64,000 nucleotides of DNA from Chryseobacterium taichungense (GTDB lineage Bacteria; Bacteroidota; Bacteroidia; Flavobacteriales; Weeksellaceae): contig NZ_FOBV01000002.1 of NCBI RefSeq assembly GCF_900109935.1, positions 62,001 through 126,000 on the forward strand. Reading direction: 5' to 3'. The notes below the pieces were generated by a model. It searched no databases. It saw only the letters and a list, made by a program, of their open reading frames with translations, and was not told where the DNA came from. This document shows, piece by piece, positions 1 through 7,641 of this stretch; position 1 is the first letter of the stretch; each line of letters starts with the position of its first letter. Position numbers and translations under genes: made by a program.

Positions 1-1577
1 GCAAAAAAACAACCAGCTCTTACACTTATGAATTAAAGCAAAGAGAGCCCCATTCTGCAGACCGGGAATCTTTTACATCTAAGGATTTAATGTATCTGAT
101 CATGCCCGATCGTTTTGCCAATGGTGATGAGAAAAATGATTCAAGTCCTGACTTAACGGAAAAAGCAAACAGAAGCCTTCCCAACGGACGTCATGGCGGA
201 GATTTACGAGGAATTATCAACAATCTCGATTATATTCAGAATCTGGGAGCAACAGCAGTATGGCTTACTCCGGTGAATGAAGACAATGAAAAAGTATATT
301 CTTATCACGGCTATGCACAGACCGATTTATATAAAATAGATGCCCGCTACGGAACCAACGAAGAGTATCGTGAACTCTCCCAAAAATTAAACAAAAGAAA
401 CATGAAGCTCGTGATGGATTATGTCACCAATCACTGGGGAATTTCACACTGGATGATCAAAGATCTGCCGACAAGAGACTGGATCCATTGGTTTAATGAC
501 AAAGAAAATGGCTTTGAACGTTCCAATTACAAAACAACGACACAGTTTGATACTAATGCTTCCGATATTGATAAAAAATTAGCGTTGGACGGATGGTTTG
601 ATACAACAATGCCCGATATTAACCAAAAGAATCCTTTAGTTTTAAAATATCTTACCCAAAATGCCATCTGGTGGATTGAATACGCAGATCTGGGAGGTTT
701 TCGTGTGGATACTTATCCCTACAACGATAAAGAGGCGATGGCTAAATGGGCGAAAGCGATTACCGATGAATATCCGAAATTTAACATCGTAGGGGAAACC
801 TGGCTGAATACGGCGGCATATATTTCTGCATGGCAAAAAGATTCTAAAACCGGTGAAGCGGCAAATTATAATTCTAATCTTCCGTCGGTAATGGATTTTA
901 TGTTGTACGGTGATCTGCCAAAAGCATTAAAGGAAAAAGAAGGCTGGGACAGCGGAATGAATCGTATATACAACAGTCTGGCAAGTGATTTCCTTTACCC
1001 TGATATCAACAACGTTATGGTTTTCTTTGAAAATCATGATACCGAAAGATGGAATGAAATATTCAATGATGATCCGAAAGCTTATAAATTAGGATTAACA
1101 TTAATATCAACAGTCCGCGGAATTCCACAGATTTATTACGGGTCAGAAGTCGGAATGCGGGGTGATAAAAATAAAGGTGGGGATGCAGATATCCGAAGAG
1201 ATTTTCCGGGAGGCTGGAAGTCTGATAAAGTAAACGCTTTTAACCCTTCAGAGCAGACTGCTGAACAAAAAGAATTTTATCAGTTCACCCAAAAACTATT
1301 GAACTGGAGAAAAGGAAAAGAAGTTATCCACACCGGAAAAACTAAAAATTTCGTCCCGCAGAATAATGTTTTTGTGTATTTTAGATATAACGAAAAAGAA
1401 AGTGTGATGGTCATTTTAAATAATAATGAAACAGAGCAGACATTGGATTTGAAGCATTTTGCTGAATCATTAAAAGGATTTTCAAAAGGAAAAGATATCA
1501 TCTCCGATAAAGAATTTTCATTACAGAATAATCTCACAATACCTGCAAAAACATCTATGATCATTGAATTAAAGTAA
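1..1577 (+). CDS. GH13 alpha-amylase family enzyme (cyclomaltodextrinase/neopullulanase-like), 5' end missing
   Basis: This enzyme hydrolyses alpha-1,4 glucans such as maltodextrins or cyclodextrins. The reading frame is open to the left edge (first full codon at position 3), so the N-terminal part lies outside the window and the ATG at 90 is internal. The sequence after it (YLIMPDRFANGD) is the conserved beginning of the GH13 barrel. Three catalytic acids are visible: the nucleophile Asp in GGFRVDTYPY (near 700), the acid/base Glu in VGETW (near 795) and the transition-state Asp in ENHDTE (near 1035). A C-terminal beta domain follows. The downstream SLC45-type sugar transporter fits a maltose/starch utilisation locus of the Sus type. 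Exact substrate specificity cannot be read from this part. Confidence 0.93.
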   Translation, partial: KKTTSSYTYELKQREPHSADRESFTSKDLMYLIMPDRFANGDEKNDSSPDLTEKANRSLPNGRHGGDLRGIINNLDYIQNLGATAVWLTPVNEDNEKVYSYHGYAQTDLYKIDARYGTNEEYRELSQKLNKRNMKLVMDYVTNHWGISHWMIKDLPTRDWIHWFNDKENGFERSNYKTTTQFDTNASDIDKKLALDGWFDTTMPDINQKNPLVLKYLTQNAIWWIEYADLGGFRVDTYPYNDKEAMAKWAKAITDEYPKFNIVGETWLNTAAYISAWQKDSKTGEAANYNSNLPSVMDFMLYGDLPKALKEKEGWDSGMNRIYNSLASDFLYPDINNVMVFFENHDTERWNEIFNDDPKAYKLGLTLISTVRGIPQIYYGSEVGMRGDKNKGGDADIRRDFPGGWKSDKVNAFNPSEQTAEQKEFYQFTQKLLNWRKGKEVIHTGKTKNFVPQNNVFVYFRYNEKESVMVILNNNETEQTLDLKHFAESLKGFSKGKDIISDKEFSLQNNLTIPAKTSMIIELK

Positions 1578-1613
1578 ATTAAAAGTATATTCATTAATCT
1601 TTGCTGAGTGATA

Positions 1614-1638
1614 GTTTATGCTGAGCTTGTCGAAGTAC
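1614..1638. repeat. Dispersed repeat with GCTGAGCTTGTCGAAG core
   Basis: The core GCTGAGCTTGTCGAAG recurs, with small changes, at 10608-10630, 12490-12514 and, as an inverted pair, at 17631-17725. It lies between the amylase and the NTF2-like gene and is not part of either. Confidence 0.8.
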
Positions 1639-1714
1639 CTTTGCGAACGAAAATATTAGACGAAATCTAAAAAAAAATTCTTAGCGCTCTTTGCGTTAAA
1701 AACAAAAATTAAAT

Positions 1715-2230
1715 ATGAAAAAAACAACAATATTCTTTACTTTCATCATATGTATATTGAGCTTTACAAACATTTCGGCTCAAACAAAATTTGAAAAAGA
1801 AAAAGCAGAAATCGCAGCAATGCTCGACGGATTCAATGTCGCAGCCGCAAAAGCAGATTTTACAACCTATTTCAATTATTTCGCAGATGAATCTACCTTT
1901 ATCGGAACAGATGCAACGGAAGTCTGGGATAAAAAAGCTTTTATGATCTGGGCTAAACCTCATTTCGACAAAAAAAGAACATGGGATTTCACATCATTAA
2001 AAAGAAATATTTATTTAAGCAACGATGGAAAACTAGCCTGGTTTGATGAATTACTGGATACTCAGATGAAGATCTGCCGTGGTTCAGGTGTGGTTGAAAA
2101 GATCAACGGACAATGGAAAGTGAAACAATATGTTCTTTCGGTAACTGTTCCCAACGAAGTCGTAGATAAAGTTGTTGAAATTAAAACCCCGATAGAAGAT
2201 ATGTTAATCGAAAAACTGAAGCAAAAATAA
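1715..2230 (+). CDS. Exported NTF2/SnoaL-like protein
   Basis: The 171-residue product starts with a Sec signal peptide (hydrophobic residues 5-20, cleavage after SAQ expected), so it is probably periplasmic or surface-associated. The rest matches the compact alpha+beta fold of SnoaL-like/DUF4440 proteins: an N-terminal helix (AEIAAMLDGFNVAAAKAD), then strands around YFADESTFIGTDATEVW and a C-terminal GQWKVKQYVLSV strand. Such proteins bind small ligands or act as minor enzymes, and the actual function here is unknown. Its stop codon overlaps the ATG of the sugar transporter by one base, so the two are probably translationally coupled and work in the same carbohydrate locus. Confidence 0.75.
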   Translation: MKKTTIFFTFIICILSFTNISAQTKFEKEKAEIAAMLDGFNVAAAKADFTTYFNYFADESTFIGTDATEVWDKKAFMIWAKPHFDKKRTWDFTSLKRNIYLSNDGKLAWFDELLDTQMKICRGSGVVEKINGQWKVKQYVLSVTVPNEVVDKVVEIKTPIEDMLIEKLKQK

Positions 2231-3648
2231 TGGCTGAGATAGAAGGAAAATACGTTACAGGTAAATTTGGTAAAACAAAAAAACCGAACCTGTCCATGCT
2301 TCAGATCATCAACATGAGCATGGGCTTTTTGGGAATTCAGATGGCATTTGGATTACAGAACGGAAATGCAAGCAGGATTTTGGCAAATTTTGGGGCAGAT
2401 GTTCATGAGTTGTCGTGGTTTTGGCTGGTGGCTCCTATAACAGGATTAATTGTACAACCAATCATCGGTCATATGGGAGACAATACTTGGAGCCCGCTGG
2501 GAAGAAGAAAACCTTATTTTTTAATAGGAGCGGTTTTGTGCGCCATTGGATTGGTGATGCTTCCAAATGCAGCTTCAGCAACGCAGATGATGGCCGCAAA
2601 CGTTTTGTTAATGGCTGTCATTTTCTTAGCAATGATGGATGCATCCATCAACGTAGCTATGGAACCTTTCCGGGCCTTGGTGGGAGATATGCTGCCGAAA
2701 CATCAGGCAACGATAGGCTTTTCAGTTCAGACGATTCTCATAGGAATTGGTGCTGTTATCGGATCAGATCTGCCGGGCTGGTTGACCAAAATGGGAATTT
2801 CCAATGAGGCGCCTAAAGGATTTGTGGCAGATAACGTGATCTACGCTTTCTACATTGGAGCGGCAGTACTGATATTATCGATTCTGTACACGATTATCAC
2901 CACTAAAGAATACTCACCGGAAGAATTTGCCTCATTTGAAGGCGGAAAGGAAATAGTAGAAGACAAATCAAAGCTTTCAGATATCTTTAAAGATTTTGCC
3001 AATGTGCCTTCCCAGATGAAGAAATTGGGAATTGTACAGTTTTTTTCCTGGTTTGCTTTGTTTACAATGTGGGTTTTTACAACGAGTGCATTAGCAACAC
3101 ATCATTTCGGACTTTCACCTGATGATACCCATTCTGCGGAATTTAATAAAGCCGGAGACTTGACAGGAAGTTTGTTCGGAAGCTATAATTTCTATGCCAT
3201 TTTCTTTGCTTTTGCTTTAACGCCGATAGCTAAATTTATAGGTAAAAAGCAGACACACGCGTTAGCACTTACCTGCGGAGGACTGGGGCTGATTGCCATG
3301 TATTTCATTAAAGACATTCATTATCTATGGATTTCAATGGTCGGACTTGGATTTGCCTGGGCAAGTATTTTAGCTATGCCTTATGCCATGCTGATCGATT
3401 CAATTCCACAAAAGAAAATGGGGGTTTATATGGGGATTTTCAACTTCTTTATCGTGATTCCTCAGATCATCAACGGAATTTTTGGAGGCCCGATCGTAAG
3501 TGGAATTTTCGGAAAAATGGCAATTGATTATATCGTAGTCGGTGGAATATGTATGCTGTTGGGTGCTGTTTTAACAATGATTTTTATTAAATCAGAACAT
3601 GATACTCCAAAGGAAATTGAAGAAGAGATTCAGCAGGTACATTTTTAA
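2230..3648 (+). CDS. MFS sugar transporter, SLC45/GPH type
   Basis: This is a 472-residue inner-membrane transporter with about 12 hydrophobic segments. The loop after the second segment reads GHMGDNTWSPLGRRKPYF, the signature of SLC45-like sucrose/maltose proton symporters. The second half repeats the arrangement after a cytoplasmic loop at about residues 225-265. It probably imports maltose or short maltodextrins released by the upstream GH13 enzyme. The ATG overlaps the stop of the NTF2-like gene (TAATG). A hairpin terminator follows at 3682. The substrate is inferred from the neighbourhood. Confidence 0.85.
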   Translation: MAEIEGKYVTGKFGKTKKPNLSMLQIINMSMGFLGIQMAFGLQNGNASRILANFGADVHELSWFWLVAPITGLIVQPIIGHMGDNTWSPLGRRKPYFLIGAVLCAIGLVMLPNAASATQMMAANVLLMAVIFLAMMDASINVAMEPFRALVGDMLPKHQATIGFSVQTILIGIGAVIGSDLPGWLTKMGISNEAPKGFVADNVIYAFYIGAAVLILSILYTIITTKEYSPEEFASFEGGKEIVEDKSKLSDIFKDFANVPSQMKKLGIVQFFSWFALFTMWVFTTSALATHHFGLSPDDTHSAEFNKAGDLTGSLFGSYNFYAIFFAFALTPIAKFIGKKQTHALALTCGGLGLIAMYFIKDIHYLWISMVGLGFAWASILAMPYAMLIDSIPQKKMGVYMGIFNFFIVIPQIINGIFGGPIVSGIFGKMAIDYIVVGGICMLLGAVLTMIFIKSEHDTPKEIEEEIQQVHF

Positions 3649-3681
3649 TTGAAATTTTGTTTCATATAAATAATCAATAGG

Positions 3682-3705
3682 AGCGGACTTTAGTCCGCTT
3701 TTTAT
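3682..3705 (+). terminator. Rho-independent terminator after the sugar transporter
   Basis: An 8-bp inverted repeat, AGCGGACT-TT-AGTCCGCT, is followed by a short T run. It closes the maltodextrin operon. Confidence 0.8.
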
Positions 3706-3821
3706 ATATCACATAAATGGCTCTAGCCGAAGTTTAAATACATATAGTTTCTAAATTCCTTACAAAAATTAGCTTAAATCCATTCTTATCCTACATCAAC
3801 ACCTTACCGATTTATTGAATG

Positions 3822-3829
3822 TACATTTG
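3822..3829 (+). promoter_or_regulatory. -7 element TACATTTG upstream of the pirin gene
   Basis: It matches the Bacteroidetes TAnnTTTG consensus and ends 19 nt before the ATG at 3849. No clear TTG is visible at -33. Its position shows that the in-frame ATG at 3819 cannot be the start used from this promoter. Confidence 0.6.
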
Positions 3830-3848
3830 TACCATAAATAATCACAAT

Positions 3849-4577
3849 ATGAAAACAGTATATCATAAAGCAGACACAAGAGGCCACGCCAATCATGGAT
3901 GGCTGAATTCATACCATACATTCAGTTTTGCAAACTACCAAAACCATGAAAGAACCCATTTCGGAGTCTTGAGAGTGTTAAATGACGACACCGTTTCCCA
4001 GGGAATGGGTTTCGGAACGCATCCGCATAAAAACATGGAAATTATTTCTATTCCTCTGGAAGGTGATCTGGAACACAAAGATTCCATGGGTACAACAGCC
4101 GTTATCAGAAAAGGAGAGATTCAGGTCATGAGTGCCGGAACCGGCGTAATGCACAGCGAATACAACAAAAATAAAGATGAGGAAGTAAAATTTTTACAAA
4201 TATGGGTCTTCCCAAGAGAAATGAATGTTGAACCGAGGTATGATCAGAAAAGTATCAAAGAAGGCGAGAAGATTAATGGATTCCAGCAAATTCTATCACC
4301 GGATAAAAATGACGACGGAGTTTGGATTCATCAGGATGCGTGGTTCAATCTGGCCAATTTTACCAAAGGAAACGGTAAAAATTATATGCTTCATAAAAAA
4401 GGAAACGGGGTATATGCATTTGTTTTAAAAGGAAGTGCAAAAATTGGCGACAGGGTATTAAACGAAAGAGATGGACTGGGAATTTGGGATACCCAAAGTT
4501 TCAATATTGAAGCAGTAGAGGATACCGAAATTCTTTTAATGGAAGTTCCGATGGAATTACCATCATATTTAAGATAA
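3849..4577 (+). CDS. Pirin family protein
   Basis: Pirins are bicupin proteins that hold one iron atom. Some act as quercetin 2,3-dioxygenases and others as transcription cofactors. The start at 3849 gives 242 residues beginning MKTVYHKADTRG, the usual family start; an upstream in-frame ATG at 3819 overlaps the promoter. The N-terminal cupin carries the metal ligands His58 and His60 (THPHKN) and His102 and Glu104 (GVMHSE), all intact. The gene appears monocistronic and is followed by a dispersed repeat. The physiological substrate is not apparent. Confidence 0.92.
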   Translation: MKTVYHKADTRGHANHGWLNSYHTFSFANYQNHERTHFGVLRVLNDDTVSQGMGFGTHPHKNMEIISIPLEGDLEHKDSMGTTAVIRKGEIQVMSAGTGVMHSEYNKNKDEEVKFLQIWVFPREMNVEPRYDQKSIKEGEKINGFQQILSPDKNDDGVWIHQDAWFNLANFTKGNGKNYMLHKKGNGVYAFVLKGSAKIGDRVLNERDGLGIWDTQSFNIEAVEDTEILLMEVPMELPSYLR

Positions 4578-4608
4578 TAAAAACAAATAATTTTCCCACA
4601 GTAAAAAA

Positions 4609-4662
4609 TTCCACTCCTCTGGAGGGGTGGCGAAAATTCAAAGAATTTTTGACGGGGTGGTT
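4609..4662. repeat. Two-hairpin intergenic repeat (CCACTCCTC/GAGGGGTGG)
   Basis: The first hairpin pairs CCACTCCT with AGGGGTGG. It is followed by an AAAATTC-AAA-GAATTTT hairpin and a closing ACGGGGTGG. The structure is non-coding and lies between the pirin and FMN reductase genes. It may act as a terminator but lacks a clean T tract. Confidence 0.6.
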
Positions 4663-4770
4663 AAGCAAAATAGTGAACGAAATAAAACGCTTGCTAATAA
4701 AAAAAACATTGCGGACATTTGCGTTAAATTCAAAACAAATAACAACATACTTTAAATAGATAAAAAAACA

Positions 4771-5322
4771 ATGAAAATTTTAGCTATAGCCGGAAGCAAT
4801 TCCGAAACATCAATCAACAAACTTTTAGCTTCTTACGCAGCTTCACTCATTCAGAATGCAGAAGTGGAAATCGTAGATATGAATCAATTTGAAATGCCGA
4901 TCTACAAACATCAGCGCGAAGTGGAAAATGGCGTGCCTCAGCAAGCGATGGATTTTGCTTCAAAAATTGATGCTGCAGACATACTTTTAGTTTCTCTTTC
5001 CGAACACAACGGAACATATTCTACAGCTTTCAAAAATGTATTCGACTGGACCTCCAGAATCAAAGATCGAGCAGTTTGGAATGAAAAACCAATGCTGTTG
5101 ATGGCAACAGCTCCCGGAGCAAGAGGAGGATTGGGTGTTTTAGAAGCGGCAGCAAAACGTTTTCCACTGCACGGCGGAAATATTGTTGATACCTTTACGC
5201 TACCTTTCTTCAATGATAATTTTGACAAATCAGCTCAGAAAATTTCTAATGAAGAGAAAGACAGCGAATTGAAGGAAAAAATTGCAAAAATTTCGGCAGT
5301 AGAAATTATCCTTGAAAAATAG
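4771..5322 (+). CDS. NADPH-dependent FMN reductase family protein
   Basis: The 183-residue flavodoxin-like protein begins with a beta-strand and phosphate-binding loop (ILAIAGSNSETSINK). It contains the family's central stretch LLVSLSEHNGTYSTAFKNVF and the loop TAPGARGGLGVLEAA. These are typical of cytoplasmic NAD(P)H:FMN or quinone/azo reductases (FMN_red family). It stands alone between the pirin gene and the purine block. The electron acceptor cannot be predicted from sequence. Confidence 0.88.
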   Translation: MKILAIAGSNSETSINKLLASYAASLIQNAEVEIVDMNQFEMPIYKHQREVENGVPQQAMDFASKIDAADILLVSLSEHNGTYSTAFKNVFDWTSRIKDRAVWNEKPMLLMATAPGARGGLGVLEAAAKRFPLHGGNIVDTFTLPFFNDNFDKSAQKISNEEKDSELKEKIAKISAVEIILEK

Positions 5323-5324
5323 AT

Positions 5325-5354
5325 TTGAATATTAATTTAAAATTAATATCTTTG
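5325..5354 (+). promoter_or_regulatory. Promoter TTG-N19-TATCTTTG ahead of the purM leader
   Basis: A TTG at 5325-5327 and TATCTTTG at 5347-5354 are separated by 19 bp, a very good match to the Bacteroidetes promoter. Transcription should begin near 5360 and give a leader of about 225 nt before purM. Confidence 0.8.
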
Positions 5355-5369
5355 CAAAAAGAAAAAAAG

Positions 5370-5444
5370 ATGAATATTCAGACCACTTTTAAAGAATGTT
5401 TCTCCAAGAAAGGGAATATTGTGGGCTCTGAAATTCTGAGATAA
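5370..5444 (+). CDS. Possible 24-residue leader peptide upstream of purM
   Basis: The first ATG after the promoter opens a 24-codon frame beginning MNIQTTFKECF and ending SEILR, followed by TAA. It ends 6 nt before a strong terminator hairpin, the layout expected of an attenuator leader peptide. The peptide has no run of a single amino acid that would suggest what it senses. No homology is recognised, so coding status is uncertain. Confidence 0.4.
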   Translation: MNIQTTFKECFSKKGNIVGSEILR

Positions 5445-5450
5445 TACAAC

Positions 5451-5482
5451 GCCGATAATCTACCAAGATTGTCGGCTTTTTT
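5451..5482 (+). terminator. Terminator/attenuator hairpin in the purM leader
   Basis: An 11-bp stem (GCCGATAATCT paired with AGATTGTCGGC, one wobble, loop ACCA) is followed by six T residues. It lies between the promoter at 5325 and purM at 5587, so it either ends a short independent RNA or attenuates the purine operon. Confidence 0.8.
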
Positions 5483-5540
5483 ATTTTCGAAATTAGAACT
5501 AAAAATAGAAATAAATTGTGCCAATTTAGCACATTAACAA

Positions 5541-5586
5541 ATAATCATTGTTAATCGTTAAACTGATACACTCTTACATTAATAAT
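5541..5586. repeat. AT-rich spacer repeat before purM (ATTGTTA...TACATTAATA type)
   Basis: This stretch resembles the spacer just before purN (6615-6653): both have ATCATTGTTA, then TAAACTGATACA, then TTACATTAAT and the start codon. A third version lies at 7225-7293. The pur genes are thus separated by related, partly self-complementary repeats. Confidence 0.65.
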
Positions 5587-6579
5587 ATGAGCAACACTTA
5601 CAAATCTGCAGGAGTAGACAAAGAAGAAGGGTACAAAACCGTTGACAAAATCAAAAAAGCAGTTGGAGAAACTCACAATTCCAATGTATTGAACCATTTG
5701 GGAAGCTTCGGTGCTTTTTATGAAATCGGAGGATACAAAAACCCTGTTTTGGTTTCCGGAACCGATGGAGTAGGAACAAAGCTGAAAGTAGCCTTAGATT
5801 CTAAAAAATATGATTCTATTGGTGTAGACTGTTTCGCAATGTGCGCCAATGATATCCTTTGCCACGGCGCAAAGCCATTGTTTTTCCTTGATTATCTTGC
5901 CTGCGGGAAGTTAGACTCTGAAATTGCAGCTGAAATCGTCTTAGGAATGGTAGAAGCATGTAAAGATAACAACTGTGCATTGATCGGTGGAGAAACTGCC
6001 GAAATGCCGGGAATGTATCAGCCTGGAGATTACGACGTTGCAGGATTCTGCGTAGGAATCGTTGAAAAAGACCAGATCATCGACGGTTCAACTATAAAAC
6101 CAGGCAATAAAATTATTGCATTACCAAGTTCAGGATTTCACTCCAACGGATTTTCACTCGTAAGAAAAGTTTTCCCTGATTTCAATGAAGAATTTGAAGG
6201 AAAGCCTTTATATGAGACACTTTTAGTTCCTACAAGATTATATTATAAGGATATTCATAGAGTTCTTGAAGAAGTAAAAGTATGTGGTATTGCCCACATC
6301 ACCGGTGGCGGATTATACGAAAACGTTCCGAGAATTATTCCTGAAGGGCTTTGTGCTTCAATCGAGGCATCAAAAATCGAAATTCCGAGTATTATGCTTG
6401 AATTGGAAAAAAGAGGTGGCGTAGCCCGTGATGAAATGTTCGGAACCTTCAATATGGGTGTCGGAATGATCCTGGTAGTAGATTCAGAACACGCAGAAAA
6501 AGTATTGCACCTTCTTGATGATGCCTACGAAATCGGAGAAATTACAGAAGGCAGCGAAAAAATCAAACTATCAATATAA
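5587..6579 (+). CDS. purM: Phosphoribosylformylglycinamidine cyclo-ligase (AIR synthetase)
   Basis: PurM closes FGAM to aminoimidazole ribonucleotide with ATP in de novo purine synthesis. The start at 5587 (MSNTYKSAGVDKEEGY) gives 330 residues and matches the family N-terminus; an upstream in-frame ATG at 5548 would add 13 residues coded by the AT-rich spacer repeat. Conserved elements are GTDGVGTKLKVA near residue 60, CANDILCHGAKPLFFLDY near 90, GGETAEMPGMY near 135 and HITGGGLYENVPR in the C-terminal half. It heads a purM-purN-purH-purD series on the plus strand and may be controlled by the leader terminator at 5451. Confidence 0.96.
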   Translation: MSNTYKSAGVDKEEGYKTVDKIKKAVGETHNSNVLNHLGSFGAFYEIGGYKNPVLVSGTDGVGTKLKVALDSKKYDSIGVDCFAMCANDILCHGAKPLFFLDYLACGKLDSEIAAEIVLGMVEACKDNNCALIGGETAEMPGMYQPGDYDVAGFCVGIVEKDQIIDGSTIKPGNKIIALPSSGFHSNGFSLVRKVFPDFNEEFEGKPLYETLLVPTRLYYKDIHRVLEEVKVCGIAHITGGGLYENVPRIIPEGLCASIEASKIEIPSIMLELEKRGGVARDEMFGTFNMGVGMILVVDSEHAEKVLHLLDDAYEIGEITEGSEKIKLSI

Positions 6580-6653
6580 CAATTTATCGATGTACCAGTG
6601 TACCAATTGAATCATTGTTACATTGATAAACTGATACATTGTTACATTAATCT
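6580..6653. repeat. Self-complementary spacer repeat between purM and purN
   Basis: The spacer contains short units such as ATTGTTACATT, GATACATTGTTACATTAAT and GTACCAGTGTACCAATTG that partly pair with each other. Related units occur before purM and before purH. They could form hairpins in the polycistronic RNA. Confidence 0.65.
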
Positions 6654-7226
6654 ATGAAAAACCTAGTTGTACTCGTTTCAGGCTCAGGAAGCAATCTTCA
6701 GCGAATTATCGATACCATTGATAGCGGAGAAATCCGGAATGCAAAAATATCGTTGGTAGTGGCTGACAGGGATTGTTACGGACTTGAAAGAGCAAAAAAT
6801 CATAATATAGACAACGTTCTGATTCAAAGAGGCAAAAACTTCAGCAGTGAATTGAGTAAAATGATTCCTGAAAATACAGATTTAATCGTGTTGGCAGGAT
6901 TTCTTTCAATTCTAAAACCAGAATTTTGTGAAAAGTGGAACGGTAAAATAATCAACATTCATCCGGCGTTGCTTCCGAAATTCGGAGGAAAAGGAATGTG
7001 GGGACATTATGTTCACAATGCGGTAATTGAAGCGAAGGAAAAAGAAAGCGGAGCCACGGTACATTTTGTAACGTCAGGAATTGATGAAGGAGAAGCTATT
7101 CTTCAGAAATCATTTGAAATTACAGAAAATGACACTCCGGAAACCGTAGCAGAAAAAGTTCATCAAATTGAGTATGAAATTTTCCCAAAAGCCATAAACA
7201 AAGTATTAAATAATGTACCAATTTAG
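6654..7226 (+). CDS. purN: Phosphoribosylglycinamide formyltransferase
   Basis: PurN transfers a formyl group from 10-formyl-THF to GAR. The 190-residue protein has the phosphate loop VSGSGSNLQRIID at residues 8-20 and the catalytic triad Asn101, His103 (INIHPALLPKF) and Asp144 (SGIDEGEA). Its length is normal for the enzyme. It follows purM after a 74-bp repeat-filled spacer and is probably co-transcribed with it. Confidence 0.95.
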   Translation: MKNLVVLVSGSGSNLQRIIDTIDSGEIRNAKISLVVADRDCYGLERAKNHNIDNVLIQRGKNFSSELSKMIPENTDLIVLAGFLSILKPEFCEKWNGKIINIHPALLPKFGGKGMWGHYVHNAVIEAKEKESGATVHFVTSGIDEGEAILQKSFEITENDTPETVAEKVHQIEYEIFPKAINKVLNNVPI

Positions 7227-7293
7227 TAATGTAACAATTTACCAATCTAAATGATTGATACATTGTTATACTGATACATTATTATATTAATAC
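7225..7293. repeat. AT-rich inverted spacer repeat after purN
   Basis: The segment contains AATGTAACAATTTACCAAT followed by GATTGATACATTGTTATAC, which are partly complementary. It is related to the spacers before purM and purN. Confidence 0.6.
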
Positions 7294-7350
7294 AAAGCAC
7301 AATTAGATTTTATTATTTCGAAAAACAAGAAAATCTAAGTAAAAATAATA

Positions 7351-7373
7351 GACCGGAGGTGAAAGAACCGGTC
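7351..7373 (+). other. GACCGG/CCGGTC hairpin in the purH leader
   Basis: GACCGG (7351-7356) and CCGGTC (7368-7373) form a stem with an 11-nt loop. It has no T tract after it, so it is not a simple terminator. It begins the structured region that precedes purH. Confidence 0.5.
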
Positions 7374-7430
7374 CACAGTTTGAAATAGCTGTAAAAAGTA
7401 ATTGAAAGTAAAAGTTCTTTAAGTCGTGGA

Positions 7431-7609
7431 GTCCTGAAAGGACGACCTACATCAGGATAGGATGAAAGTCCTATTAGATTGTAAAATGAAAGTCCTGAAA
7501 GGACGACCTACATTAGGATAGGATGAAAATCCTATCAGATTATAAATGAAAGTCCCGAAAGGACGACCTACATCAGGATAGGATGAAAGTCCTATCAAAT
7601 TGTAAATGA
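7431..7609 (+). repeat. Three tandem 60-61 bp units upstream of purH
   Basis: Units start at 7431, 7492 and 7552. Each contains a GTCCTGAAAGGAC hairpin (GTCCCGAAAGGAC in the third), then GACCTACATCAGGATAGGAT, GAAAGTCCTAT and a TGTAAATGAA tail. Copies differ at only a few bases. The third ends 32 bp before the purH start used here, and its tail supplies the in-frame ATG at 7606, which argues that 7606 is not the real start. Confidence 0.9.
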
Positions 7610-7641
7610 AGAACAATTACAAAGAAAAAATTGAAAGTAAG

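Noticed and set aside
5430..5447. CTGAGATAATAC in the purM leader resembles part of a TPP riboswitch.
   Set aside because: The second conserved half and the GGGTGC-type stem are missing, and the next gene is purM, not a thiamine gene.
7431..7609. The three 60-bp units could be mistaken for a CRISPR array.
   Set aside because: The whole unit repeats, with no unique spacers, the units are too long, and no cas gene is nearby.
7606..7641. ATG at 7606 as the purH start.
   Set aside because: It is contributed by the tail of the third repeat unit; the family N-terminus begins at 7642.
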